Assembly (NCBI GenBank): GCA_027886175.1
Contig: JAJNNQ010000024.1
Coordinates: 32,839,001 to 32,903,000 of the forward strand
Source: Phylloscopus collybita
Lineage: Eukaryota > Chordata > Aves > Passeriformes > Phylloscopidae
Length of the DNA stretch: 64,000 nt
Reading direction: 5' to 3'
The translations under genes were made by a program, and so were the position numbers. Positions 12,431 to 24,349 of this stretch are shown here, piece by piece (within the stretch, counting starts at the first letter, position 1; each line of letters starts with the position of its first letter). The notes under the pieces were generated by a model, which saw nothing but the letters and a program-made list of their open reading frames with translations, made no database searches and had not been told where the DNA came from.

Positions 12431-14289
12431 GAACTTACTCATTTGCACCACACAAAAGGAGTAGCAAAGACCACCATTCTGCCCACATCTCATACGGTTT
12501 TGCAGTGGTTTAAATGACAAAACTAGGAGTAAAGCAATGGTGATTTGGGCTTGGTTGTTTCTGGGAGAATTCTACAATGAACTACTAAGCATTTTTATTG
12601 AGCATCCATTTTTAATCAAAATTCTTGATGTTTTGGGATGGTAACAGAAGAAGGTTAGTTTAAGCTGATGGCATAGTTCTTTGAGGCAGCTGACCTCCCT
12701 GTTGCTCCTCGGTGAGGCACATAAATGTCTCTGTGGGCACGTGAGGGTGCACCACAACCTGAGGAGGTTTGTTCTGCACAGTCGATAGGGCTGCAAAGGG
12801 ATTCAGTTGCCTCTAAATCCCAGCACTTTTGTTTGGCTAGCTGGATCTGGTCTAAATAGGTGGTGTTACTTAGAGGCTGAGCTAGTGCAAATGAAAACAA
12901 CAACAGCCTTTTGAGGTGGTATCGGGTGTCTGACACATCCGTGTGGCGCCAGGTGACATGACACAAGACCTGCTCACTCCTGTGCCCTAAGGGAGTGGCA
13001 GCTGCAGGACTGCAGGAAAGCTCAGCCAGCATCTCACAGAGCCCTGGGTGGTTGTACCTGGGCAGCAACTGCGTTTCTGTTCCCTGCTTTGGGAGCTGAG
13101 ATGTAAGTCTCACATGCAAACACCTAATGCAGACAACCTAAATGTAGGTGCCTTAACTTCAGACTCAATCTAACCATTTTACAGCCTTTTGTTCAGTGTA
13201 ATTCCTACCTCAGGATATTTTAATAAACATTTTGCCACATACCTTAAAAAAATTAGAGGAAGACAGGTTGCTCCTGTGCTCCTTAGCATCTCCATATTTA
13301 GGTGATGGATGGCAATGACCCAAAAATGTCACATCAAATATTACTAAATAAAATGTAACAAATTTGTTTAAGCAAAAAAATCCCAAACCCTAACAAACAA
13401 AACAAATCAAATCAAACACAGTTGTATCATCTGCTAAAGAAATTCACTTCAACATATCTGAACAGTGTATGCAAGTAGAGGAAATGTCGTATTTTTAAGT
13501 CAAAACCATCTAAACTTCATTTGTTGAAGACAAGATACGAAGGTGGCATTGATACCCATGCCAACAAGTCCTGCTAAGGATCATGAGGTTTTCACATATA
13601 CCAGACAGGCATAACCAAGTGTTATATCCAGCACTTGTTGCAGGAAGAGTTTTGCAATTCACTCTGACTGATGACCCAAAGACATGGAAACAGTCATGGA
13701 GGCTGGAGGATGGCTGAAGACACCACATGGCTTCTGGGATGGGCACCAGGATGTCCCTCTCACCTCAGACCAGGAAGCACCACAGCTGGGTAATACATCC
13801 ACAGCTGCCAAACCAGACACCCTGGAAACACAGGTAATTTGGATATCATACCTATTTCTGGTTTTCTTTGCTTGCTTGCTTGCTTGCTTGCTTGTTTTCC
13901 CCAGATGAGTAATATTGCCTCTGTGAGCAAAAAAGCATAAGGATTTCTGCGAACAACAGGAAACTCATGCCTGAAAAGATCATCACAGCAACATTTTCTG
14001 CAGCCTGCAGTGATCTCTGCCTGGCTGTGATTTGCTGTTGTGCACCAAAACAAGTTGCAGGGAAGGGAAAATAAAAATCTTATCAATATGGTGTCTATAA
14101 CGAGGCCTGAGCTTATGAGGCAGTTGTGAAGGTGAAAGTTGGAAACATAGAGGAGGAAAACAGAAATTAGCAAAAGAACATGCTGGGCCATGTGGGAGGA
14201 GTTAGACTGGTAAGAAGTTGAAGTAGTTGATGTGGGGTGCATAGTATGATCACTGGTGGCATTTGGGTCCCTCATGGATTTGCACAGGG
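12431..14289. other. Intergenic, microsatellite only
   Basis: It includes the (CTTG)n at 13867 and an A/C-rich patch at about 13374-13425. Minus-strand frames of 154 and 182 codons lack recognisable domains. The stretch just before 14290 may contain further eroded RTE sequence. Confidence 0.5.
13867..13894. repeat. (CTTG)n tetranucleotide microsatellite
   Basis: About six perfect TTGC/CTTG units in an otherwise non-repetitive stretch. It creates a spurious SKQA repeat in a minus-strand open frame. Confidence 0.95.
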
Positions 14290-14690
14290 TCACCAGCTGG
14301 TTACACACTGAAACAGATGGACCACATGATTATCTGGAAAAGGCACAACGGAGTCACTGCTGGATGTGAAAGTCTATAGCGATGCTGAAGGGCAGCAGCG
14401 ATCATGAATTACTTATTGAAAAGATGACGAATGCATGAAAGCCCAAGGGAAAGACGAGTGACACTGGAGTTAAATTTGATCCTGAGAAGTTAAAAGGCAA
14501 GTCTTTGAGAGAGACAGAGGAGGTAATGCTTGGGGAGCACTTCAGGGCATTACTGCAGAACGATAAAGAATTCTCAGTAGAGACCAGATGGGAAATATTT
14601 AAGGAAGCAATAGAGAACACAGTAGGGGACTTATTGGGAGGCCTAAGCAAACAAGGAGGAGCTGGACAAACATCAAAACAAAAGCATTAG
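14290..14690 (+). mobile_element. Decayed RTE-clade non-LTR retrotransposon fragment
   Basis: Conceptual translation gives an RTE-type endonuclease C-terminus in pieces: KQMDHMIIWKRH (from about 14310), then in another frame LLDVKVYSDAEG, then in a third frame from 14394 SSDHELLIEKM. The last frame continues with FDPEKLKG, and WEIFKEAIENTVGDLLG at about 14588-14638. RTE proteins, including BovB and AviRTE, share the order QIDYI / DVRV..GAD / GSDHELL / FD.EKL / W...KEA....AEEVLG. The copy has two frameshifts and an in-frame TGA at 14436-14438, so it is dead. Clear similarity ends near 14640. Which RTE family it belongs to cannot be settled by eye. Confidence 0.65.
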
Positions 14691-14959
14691 AGGGAAAATG
14701 CAAACAGAGCCAAGGATTATGGGAGAGTGGAAACAAAAGCACAAAACAAAGAAGAGGAAAATTTCCAAAGGCAAGTAAATCTCTTTAGGTTATAGAGAAG
14801 CACCAGGAAAACAAGGTGTGAAATTGAGTTGGAAGAAGATTGTGTTCAATGGGAACAACAGTGTGCCTGCGCTAAGAGCACCAAGAGGAATCCTGATGGC
14901 CTAGGAGAACATGTGAGAGAGAAGGTGGAGCCATGGAAAGAGCAATTGGCTGAACACTC

Positions 14960-15101
14960 TTATCACCATCCCCGGAGGGATTTAAAAGATGTGTAGATGT
15001 GGCTTTCAGTGATATGGTTTAGTGGTGAGCTTGTCAGTGTCGGGTTAAGTTGGTCTCAGTCACCTTAGAGGTCTTTTCTAGCTTAAAGGATTCTATGATC
15101 T
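14960..15101 (+). mobile_element. CR1 LINE 3' end
   Basis: Sense-strand CR1 tail: GGAGGGATTTAAAAGATGTG, a GTTTAGTGGTGAGCTTG stretch, CCTTAGAGGTCTTTTCTAGC and the terminal GATTCTATGATC. It lies about 270 bases beyond the RTE-clade fragment. It belongs to the same subtype as the copy at 32866-33142. Confidence 0.88.
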
Positions 15102-17580
15102 ACCTGGTACAGTCACCCCAGACCAAGGTCAAGAGTTTGGCATGTAAGACAAAAAAAGGCATCCATTCTGAGCTGATGACATAGAAAAGACTATACAGCA
15201 GCCCTTCCATCCTTTTAGCAACATATGTTGCCACAGAACTGTTAGAGATCACCCTACAACTAAGGAAAAGAGGAGGGTTCAAAACTGATGCATGCTACTG
15301 CCACCAGTGAAACTATAAAGACATACATTGAAGCACAGTGGGAAAAATCCAATGGAAGCAATTGAGGAATGGTTAAAGAAAATTGCATAGGAAGCAAGCA
15401 GTGAAAATGCTGAAGTGTGGGAAAGGATTAGATTAAATACCCATTCTCTGACTACGAGTACAAAAGGAGTAAGGATGGTGATTAAAGGTGCTTTTGACGA
15501 CCTTTATTTTAAGAGACACATCATGGAAAGTAAGAAAATTAGCCATTTTCCAGCTAAAAGCATTGTAACTACAGTTGCTGTGTGGAGCAGTTAGAGTAGG
15601 GAGGAAGTTAAGTAATGGCCTCAAGTCAGAAGGCTGCTAACATTTCCTCATCTTCCCACATTGTGTAGTAACAACCCAAACTGAGATGAATCTCATGACA
15701 ATGGGTGTTATACCATTAAGATGCTTATCTTGTGCAAGTGACACCAAGCAATTACACAAGCTTGCAATAATCGCTGAAGTGACTGCTGCAGGAGTAAAGA
15801 CAGCAACTGGAGAGAGAAAAATGCAGGAAGAGAACTAAAAGATTAATTTGAATTTCTCAGGCAGTACATGCATACCTGAGATCTTCCTCCAGAGGAGATT
15901 TTTAAAAACATATTCCTTCAGTAATGCTGCTGTGCAGAAAATCACAGGCTCAGAGACTAAGGGGTTTTCATGGGGATGTATCAGTCTGAGACACATACTG
16001 GGCACTGAGCACTGCCCTGGGCAGCTGGATCACCTGCCCTCAGAGAAGCATGTATCAAACAGGAGGAACCATGGACGTCTTTGGGCAAAAACAGATGCAG
16101 AGCAGAGACAGTTTAAGATTAATAAAGAAAAAAAGGGACAGGATTCAGGTCAAAAGAAGGACCAAGGAGAAAATTGGAACAGCTTTAAGAAACTCTGGTC
16201 TCACCTAACCACTCATTTATCCAAGCAACGCCTAAAAAAACCAACAAGTTTGGACAATATAGTCCAGTAGCCTCAACAAAGCACTCAGTGGGAGAAGGTT
16301 ATAGGCAGACCCAGCAGAAAATCATTGTATTATTCAGGGGAAAAGATAATCTGTCGAGACACCCAGCTTTGTTGTCAATACAGCCTCGTCACAGCTGGTA
16401 CAGATAAGTGTGGTTTTAGATTAGAAGGAATAGTAATCACAAGCCCCACCAGCACAGCAGAGTGGCACTTCAGGTGTTTCTATGTCATTCACAGTGCTGC
16501 CCTGGAAACGTGCCTCCCAGTAAAACAGAGCTGCCTTATATTCCTTGGCTTTTATCTTGGGATAAGTCAGATGCTTCCACCACTGCCAGAAGGGAAATGC
16601 AGCTTTTCTCTCCCGTGGAGTCCACTCTTTGCTGTGCAGCTCCCTGGAACACTCTAAGTCATCTGTATGCTTCAGAGGAAACCAGAGGGCTTAGGGTTTG
16701 GAATTTGGGATTTGAGATTTGGGTAGAGAGTGATCTCCTGGGGAGCTTTACTGCATACAGGAGGGCAGAGAAAGAGTAAAAGGAAGTGAAGGATGGAGAT
16801 GAAACTGACCACAAGGGTAGGGTTTTGCCCACAGATATGAAATATGGTAATCTTGAAAAAATCAGCAAAACCTTCTGGGCCATTATATCTATGCCTTGCT
16901 AGCTTAATCCCACAATTTGAGACAGAAAACATCACGTTTCCAGCTGTAAAACCTTTCTGCCCCATCATATCGAGCTGTGTGTAACTGTATCTTGAGTAAC
17001 AGAGGCAGCTTTCATCTTTTGATTGCCAGTGTTTACATCCCCATACATTTAGGCGGAGCGACTGTGTCTTCATTCAGCTTCTGTTTGGCAAGAAAAGTCA
17101 AGCAAGACTCACACCTTCAACCTGCACATTTACCTCTTGAGGGGGAGTGGATGAATAAAAGGAAGGCAACACACTGAGCTCAGGGAGGGAAAACAAGAGG
17201 GTCATTGTTTGCTGCACTATGAAACCAGCTTCTCATTGCTGGGCTTCCTCAGATCACACTTGTCAAGGTTTGTGTTAAGTCAGGATGACATCAGGGGCTT
17301 CAGCAAGCCCTTTGCCTCTCTGCATCCTCTTCCAGTCCAAAGATATGTGTACCTGTTCCTGCTCTTCACAGAAGGCACCATCACTTATTAATCCAGCTAA
17401 CACGTCCGTGGAGGCTTCTCTTGCAGCAGAAATAAAGTCTACTTGCTGATGAGGGACTGCAAGGGTGGAGATAGGGTTCTGGTAGAGCTAATGCCACACC
17501 ACACATCCTTCTGTGAGGAAGACCAGCTTCTGGATTTATGGTTAAATCTTGGGCTTTCTCTGAAGCTCACTCTTTGTAAT
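15102..17580. other. Intergenic, nothing securely recognised
   Basis: Purine-rich open sequence at about 16080-16270 gives a lysine-rich 140-codon frame of no known family. Weak resemblance to retrotransposon protein fragments was not strong enough to call. Confidence 0.5.
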
Positions 17581-17838
17581 ACCATAGAATCACAGAATGG
17601 GATGGGTTGGAAGGCACCTTTAAGATCATCTTGCTTCAACCTCCCTGCCATGTGGGGACACCTTCTACTGCACCAGGTTGCTCCAATCCCCATGACATCT
17701 TGGCCATAAACACTTTCAGGGGATGGGGCATCCACATCTTCTCTGGGCAGCCTGTGTCAGTGCCTCACCACGCCCACCATGATGAATTTCTTATGTAACC
17801 GATATCTAATCTAAACCCATCCTCGCTCAGTTTAAGGA
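17581..17838 (-). mobile_element. CR1 LINE 3' fragment
   Basis: The plus strand shows the reversed CR1 order: CATAGAATCACAGAATGG, GGTTGGAAGGCACCTTTAAG, GGGGACACCTTCTACTG, TCTCTGGGCAGCCTGTG and CGATATCTAATCTAAACCC. Confidence 0.92.
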
Positions 17839-17989
17839 TGATGTAAATCTTCTAAGCATTGCTGACAACTGTCTGCTTGTTTCATTGCGACCCCATCCTT
17901 GGGATCACAAGGTTTCTGGTATTGATGAGCATACATTTTGGAGCATGAACAAACAGCCAATGGATCAATGCTTGCTGGGGCAAACTTGC

Positions 17990-19250
17990 TGAGATGAAAG
18001 ATCGGCTTCATTTGTTAAACTTTAATGACTGACCTGCCTGGCAAAGCCAAGAATGCAATAACTCCCATTTCTCTAGGTAAGTTTAGCTATTGGGTAATTA
18101 CATTTTAAGCTCAATGAACATTGTTTCCTTAAAAGCATTTCCTTGCCACTCAGTTAAAAGTACCTGTAATTAAACCTCAGAGGAACACATCACAGATTTA
18201 AGGTCCAAGGTTTGAATGGCAGTTTCCCGCAGCGGCTTCTTCCCTCATGGAGATGACAACTCATGGAGTCAGCATTTGTATGTCCTTTGGGGAACAGGGC
18301 AATGAGAGGAGACTGCAGCCTAAACAGAGTATCTATTAAAGCAGGAAAAGATGCATATGTCATCTTGTCTGAGATACATACCATGCTCGGTTACCATGGC
18401 AATGGACATTATAGGTAGCTTCAAGGGAAGGAAAGAGTGATTAGCGGACAGATAAGGGGGAAGACTAAGCTGTGCCCCCTCTAGTCAGAGCATTTTCATT
18501 AAGATTACAAGAAGCATGATCTAGATGTTAGACAGTAGGTGTTTGCATCCTTGTCCTAATCTAACTTTAAAAGAATTGGTGACAAGGGCATCCCTTCCTT
18601 CCCTCAGCAGGCAATTCCACCAGATGAAAGATTTTCACAGTATCTGGCCTCCTGTTGTCTTTATTTCCCACTCTATAGTGCTTAATCTTCTCAATTGACA
18701 AGCTGAAGCGTGCCAAATCAATATTTTCTTTTGAAATTTGGCTGTTCAAAGGCTAACTTCATCGAGTAATGATTTTGTGCTTTGGGCAAAAATCGTGCTT
18801 CGAAGGCTTCAGTGCACAGGTGAATTTTTCTTTTCAAATTAAAAGAAAAAAAATTCATCATCATTTTAGCTGAGCCTAGAGAAAAGAGGAAGAATAGAAA
18901 AAATGCTGCCTTTTATTGGGACTGGAGTTATTTTGGTCCTTTAGCCTGGTTTGTGAACAAAATGATGCCTATGCGGTTTTTTGCCTAGCATTTAAACATC
19001 AACATTTTTAAGCATGTTGGCCACTACCACCCACTTTCAGAAAATGGTCTTTGCCACTCTCTGGGGGTAGGAAGTTCCCACAAACTTCATTAATACCATC
19101 AACCAGGGAAAAGGAGAATTCAAGGCAAATTAAAGGAGAATTAAATGCAAATTAATCTATCTTAATGGGTCCCTTAATGGAAAGGCAATTTTTTATTCAT
19201 CCTGCAAGGCAGTAGCAAACTAATTAGCCAGAAAATACCTAATGGTCCAC
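17990..19250. promoter_or_regulatory. AT-rich non-repetitive stretch with homeodomain-type motifs
   Basis: No transposon was recognised in this 1.2 kb. It has many ATTA/TAAT cores (for example near 18095-18170 and 19120-19225), a POU octamer and the tandem 22-mer. It looks like candidate conserved noncoding DNA, but only alignment to other birds could show that. Confidence 0.25.
19111..19154. repeat. Abutting 22-bp tandem duplication with POU octamer
   Basis: Two directly adjacent 22-base copies (19111-19132 and 19133-19154) differ at two positions. The second copy contains a perfect octamer ATGCAAAT (19145-19152), where the first has AGGCAAAT. Both end in an AAATTA homeodomain-type core. 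Confidence 0.85.
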
Positions 19251-20759
19251 CAGCCAGTACTCAGGGCCCTACCAGCATGGCTGTAGGTTGCCCTTTCCTC
19301 ACCAAAACTATAGGGGACACTGGGAGAATTGCAGGATGCAAGTTCATGGAACCAGGAAACCAGGTGTCGTTGTTCATGCAGCAAAACAAGTATGTCAACA
19401 GCTTTCCCCAACAGCATTTAAAAAATTAAATCATCTGAATCTTGTCTATTGTTCCTTTTTTTTCCAAAATACATGTTGCTCAGGGCTTGTTTCAGCAGTG
19501 GAGTTGTACCCACACATTTAACAAAGGCCACAGCTGTTTTGTGAAACCCAGGATCCTCTGTCGATGTGAAATCAATGGAGCTTTAACAAATTCAAAATAT
19601 GATGTGAGTTTAACACACATAATATTTCTGGGATGAAAGCTGGACTTTGGAGTCTTGAAGCAAAGAACTCCGAAAGTCTCTTCCAGCCTAAAGTTTTCTT
19701 TAAGTTTGGATCTTAAGATCTGTGTCTGTAGTCTGTATGCATGGTAGACAGCTCCTATGTTATTCCTCCTTGGTTCTTACCTTGTCAATGTAAATTAGCC
19801 TTATTTTACAGAGCAGAATTCTCAGGAATTTTCAAGTCTCTGTTCTTTCTGGGTAAAGGACCTCAACCTATGCAGCAATATCACCTTTGGGGATGAGATG
19901 TCCAAAGCATCTTGCAGTATCAAGCAGGGTGCAAATTCCCTGAATGCACCACTCAGACTCTTTCAGTGTGGATTGGTGGATTAAACATGGGCCAGGCAGT
20001 CTGGCTTTGACTTCAAATGCTTCCACCTTCTCAAAGGGATTGTGGTCCTATCCATTTTATGTGGGAAATAGAGACAAAGAAACCTCTGAGTATTTAGGAT
20101 CTAAAGACATGGAACTGAGTGAAAATCCCAACAGGCTGTTAGAAAGATGCAAACACCTCTTCAATTTACAGTTACAGGTTGATTTCTTGATACCAAATTG
20201 AAGCAGTTCCAAAAAACTGAGAAGAAAAATAATATAAAACTCCCCTGCTTTCTTTCTTTCCTTCCTTATGTGATCTTATGAACCTTCATGGCTCCAGGTA
20301 ACATTTGACATAGCTGAGGATGTGACCTTTCAGTAGCAGAATGAACTCAATACCACTGCAGAAACTGGTCTTGAAAGAATGACAGGGTTCTTCCACTTGT
20401 TGGCCCCAGAGCTTAACCATGAATCATAGTAGAAAAATCTCAGGATACATTGATTTGAACCACGCAAACCTAAATATTTATTAATTGAAGAGCTAAATAT
20501 TGACTTTGTGTCAAAGTGAAGTAAATACCTGCCACGAGAGTCTCAATATTTGTTAAAAAAGTAACAAAAATTCCAGTGAGCAACTTGCTAGGAAACAACC
20601 ACCCACTTCCAGGAGCAGCTAATACAAGCAGATGGACAAAAGCCCACACTTCTCTTGGGTGGGCTATTTGAGCTCCACAATACCTGAAAAAAAGATGCTT
20701 GGCCCCAGTGTGGGAATAAAACCATCATAAGGGCCCAAGCCTCCTCCACTGTCAAAGGG
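19251..20759. other. Intergenic, nothing recognised
   Basis: Non-repetitive sequence with a short (CTTT/CTTC)n patch near 20250-20268. No gene or transposon evidence was seen. Confidence 0.6.
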
Positions 20760-20928
20760 GAGAGAAATCTAGTACAAGGGCATGCAGGGACAGGATGAGA
20801 GGAAATGGTTTTAAACTGAGAGAGGGTTGGTTTAGAATAGATAGTAAGAAGAAAGTCTTTGCCATAGTGAGGAACAGGCACAGTTTGCCCAGGGAAGCTG
20901 TGACTATCCCATGCCTGAAAGAGTTCAA
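20760..20928 (+). mobile_element. CR1 LINE fragment (ORF2 C-terminus)
   Basis: The sense translation gives the CR1 ORF2 C-terminal blocks RMRGNGFKL, FRIDSKKKVFAIV and SLPREAV in order. The copy stops abruptly at a G-rich hexamer repeat (20929-20978), and no CR1 sequence was recognised beyond it. Confidence 0.88.
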
Positions 20929-20978
20929 GGAGAGGGAGAGGGAGAGGGAGAGGGAGAGGGAGAGGGAGAGGGAGAGGG
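20929..20978 (+). repeat. (AGAGGG)8 hexamer microsatellite, G-quadruplex-prone
   Basis: Eight uninterrupted AGAGGG units (20931-20978) abut the broken end of a CR1 fragment. The G3-N3-G3 spacing repeated eight times fits the standard quadruplex motif on the plus strand. Confidence 0.95.
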
Positions 20979-22799
20979 CTAGCCTGCATTTCTGATGCTG
21001 AATTTCTATCAAAATACATTAAAAAAAGGTCTCCTTAGCTCAAAGGACCTGAAATCCATAGACTCCACTAGCTAGAACAGTGTCAAATCCATCAGGCTAT
21101 GGAGCAACTGGAGTGAGAGGACAGCATGGGACAGGGGATAAACAGTGAGGAAAAGGGTCTCTTCTGCACCTCTCGATCAAGCTGAATCACCAGGCACTAA
21201 GGGGAGCAAAATTCATGAGGCCAGGCAGAAAGAATGAGTAAAAGGAACCTTGACCCTTGCCAACAGCCATGGAGCTTCCACCAAGAGGAGCTGGCTTCTG
21301 CCTCTTTTCCCAAATATGTCTATTTTTCCCACTGGCTCTCAATCAGTGCAGATACAATCCACATGGCTGGCAAAGAGGTTGCAGTTTTCCATACCTGTCC
21401 ATTGGTCAATACAGACCAAGCAAGTTGACTGCAGTTAATTACTGATGAGGGGCTCACAGCCACAGGACATGGTCCAGTGGCTAAGGGGGAGGATGGACTA
21501 CAGAAAAACCTATATTTCTGACCAAGGTTGTAGACACATGAGTGCAATGTGTATCTAAGATTGCCATGCTCCTCAGAATGAAATAAAAACCACAGCTGCA
21601 AGTGGCTGTTTGTTTAAGTAGTACTTGTTACAGGAATTAAAAAAAAAAAAATCTTTGCTTCTAATTCTGAGTTACTAAGTACTCCCACAAGGATGGGAAA
21701 CATTCCCAGAGCAGACAGGTAGACCTGCCTGTTTCGTATTTTCCCATTGGGAACTGGTGATGTTGTTTGCTGCTGTTGTCATCAGTGTTTTGTTTAAACT
21801 TCTTGCAATAACTGAACTCTTTCACAAGTAATCCTGCTGGCTGCTGCTGTGGGCTCTTCCTTCTGAGAAATCACATCAATGCAATCGAGCTTGGACAGCT
21901 TCCTAAGCCATTGCTTCCATCTCCACCACAGAGGAGAGAGTTCCTGAGCAAGCCCTTGCACAGCAGCAAGGGAAGGCTTCCTCCTCTGCAGGAGTACTCT
22001 CATGTGGGGGAGAAGGTCAGAGTTGGGGAGTGCCAGCCACTGATCTGGCTGTGTGGCTTTTCCCAATAGTTTGGTGCATGAAAAACCTCCTTTCCTGGGA
22101 TTGCATAATTAGAGGAAGGGAAATGAGATCTCAGGGAGGGACTCAGAGATCATGGGGCAAAACTCCAACTCTAGCTCTTCTTACTAATCCAGTTTATGTC
22201 ATCCTCAATCTCACTTTAACTTTTCCCTGACACATCTATTAGGATTCATTCAGGAGAAAGTCAGAGTGACTCAGACACCTTTTCTTTAGCTTAAGAATTC
22301 TCTGGAATTCTCTTTAACAAGTCCAACCAGACGTGATGTTATCAGACGTTGAGAAACACAGAACTAAGCTGGTGTCTTCTGAGAACAGGAGATCTGAGGG
22401 AAAGCTCAGCATGGTCCTGGAAGAATCTAACTGGGAGAAGATGTCCTGTGGTCCCCAGACCTGCTACCCCAGTCTCTGCACCAGCAGTACAGGAGGGCTG
22501 TTTGGAGAGAGAAAACTGAAGCTCCATTTCCATCCTTCACCCTCCCCTGGTGACCCAGGCAGTGAACTGTTTGAGAGAGATGGGGAAATTTGTCCAAGCA
22601 CAGCATGGCTGGTTTTGTGTGGGAAGGTTCAGTCCATGGAACTACACAATTCTGGGGAAACCCCATTTTATTCTTTACAAAAGTATACTCTCATGTGGCA
22701 AAGAAATAGAAATAGTGATGGTGGGAAACATGCCCTTAAGACTAAATGTCCTCTAAAAATGGTGTTGTCATGGTAGTTAACTCTTTGGTCTGCTGGAGG
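20979..22799. other. Intergenic, nothing recognised
   Basis: Non-repetitive sequence with a 13-base A run near 21639. A 147-codon frame at 22333-22776 has no recognisable motif. Confidence 0.6.
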
Positions 22800-23100
22800 G
22801 TGCTGGGGGGCAACAAAGATGCTCAGAGGGCTGGAGCACCTCTGCTGTGGAGACAGGCTGAGGGAGCTGAGCTTGTTCAACCTGGGGAAGAGGAGACTCC
22901 AAGGAGACCTTAGAGCACTCCCCCGTGCCTAAAGGGGCTACAAGAGAGTTGGAGAGGGACTTCTGACAAGGATTTGCAGTAATAGGACATGGGATAATGA
23001 CTTCAAACTGTCTGACAGGGGTTTAGATTAGAATTTAAGAAGAAATTGTTGTGAGAGTGGTGAGACACTGGTACAGTTGTTTGAAGAAGCTAAGAATCGG
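22800..23100 (+). mobile_element. CR1 LINE fragment
   Basis: Sense CR1 landmarks: CAGAGGGCTGGAGCACCTCT, GACAGGCTGAGGGAGCTGAG, TTCAACCTGGGGAAGAGGAG and a VVRHWYSCLKKL-coding stretch corresponding to VVRHWNRLPREV. It is followed about 120 bases later by an ATAC/TA microsatellite. Confidence 0.92.
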
Positions 23101-23221
23101 ATGGATTCAGAACTCATTTTGTGATAGCATCACATCAGGTCTAATCCCTATCCCCAGATCACCCAGAACTGCCAGCCCTCTCCTTGTCATGACTTTGGTC
23201 AACTACATTAAATTGGGCAAC

Positions 23222-23355
23222 ATTTATATACATACATACATACATACATATATATATACACATACATAATAACATACATATATATTTATTTATATGTGTG
23301 TGTGTACATACATGTAATATATCTTAGATATATATTAGATATTATATATTAGCTG
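23222..23355. repeat. ATAC / TA / GT compound microsatellite
   Basis: ATAC tetramers grade into TA dinucleotides, a (TG)5 block and further TATA-rich sequence. It lies about 120 bases beyond a CR1 fragment. Confidence 0.95.
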
Positions 23356-24349
23356 GATCTCAGCCAAAGGATTTAATTCCCAATTTCTTCACCTTTGAAC
23401 TGGCATTTTGCTTTACTGAGGCCAACTTTGACATGGCAAAGGTCTAGAATGAGGCATGGAAAAAACAAACCAAATGGAAAATTAAACAAAAGTTTCCAGT
23501 TCAACAACTTCCCCTACTCAGAGCTATAAAAACTGAACAGTGTAAAGATCCTACTGAATGGGTCCTTACAAGAGACTGTTCATGTGTGGAGATATCACTG
23601 TGACATTTACATGGAAAATCACAGTCCTGAGCAGGGGGTTTTCCCATGGTTTTCCCCAAAAAGGGTTTGGCTCAGCTGAGCACACATTTCCTCTCTCTGG
23701 CTCACTGGGGCTCCTCCTTGGCAGAACTCTTGCAGTCTGATGGTGATTCCCGAAAAGCATCCCCTGAGACAGGGTCAGAGTGAGCACAAATCCTGGATAA
23801 GCCACACTCAGAAATGTGGAGGGTGGAGAGGAACAACTGTGACATCTTCCTGATGCCCCCAGTACCTCCTGCCTCCAGCCTCAGCCCCTCTGACCAGAGC
23901 TCTGTTTGCTGGGCAGGGAGGTCGCCCAGCAAACCTTCATGCAGTGATGTTCTTGGAGAAAGCAGCTGAGCAGAACAAAAATATACCAAAGCCTCTCCAT
24001 CACCTTTTCATCACAAAGAGATGCTAAGTACAAATCTCAGCACCAGGCTTGCCTGAAGGTTGTGGTCTGAGCAAACCCTGATCATCGATCTGGGGCAAGT
24101 GGGGTATTTCGGTGCTGCTAAAAGTAAACAGCAGAAAGCCTGACTGCACTTTCTTAACCTAAACTTTTTAAGAAACAAGCAATCACACATCTTGAGACCT
24201 GGCACAGGCCAGTAATGCACAAGAGGTGCAAGATGCTGAATATGAGAAGCTGCAGCCAGCCACAGGATACGTCCTCTGTGACTCATGGACACTTGAAGTC
24301 CCTTTTGCCTTTTCCAGTGTCATGGCACCAGGACATGAGGCACTTGACA
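23356..24349. other. Intergenic, nothing recognised
   Basis: Ordinary non-repetitive sequence between the compound microsatellite and the SINE. Confidence 0.6.

Noticed and set aside
13760..14308. 182-codon minus-strand frame
   Set aside because: It runs through a (CTTG)n microsatellite and into RTE-derived sequence, with no family resemblance.
15690..15770. SDTKQLHKLA-like peptide resembling the CR1 ADDTKLGG box
   Set aside because: The catalytic DD is absent and no flanking CR1 blocks were found, so it was treated as chance.
16090..16330. Possible reverse-transcriptase remnant (QYSPVAST-like stretch and lysine-rich frame)
   Set aside because: Resemblance to the CR1 NYRPVSLT block is limited to a few residues, without neighbouring blocks in order.
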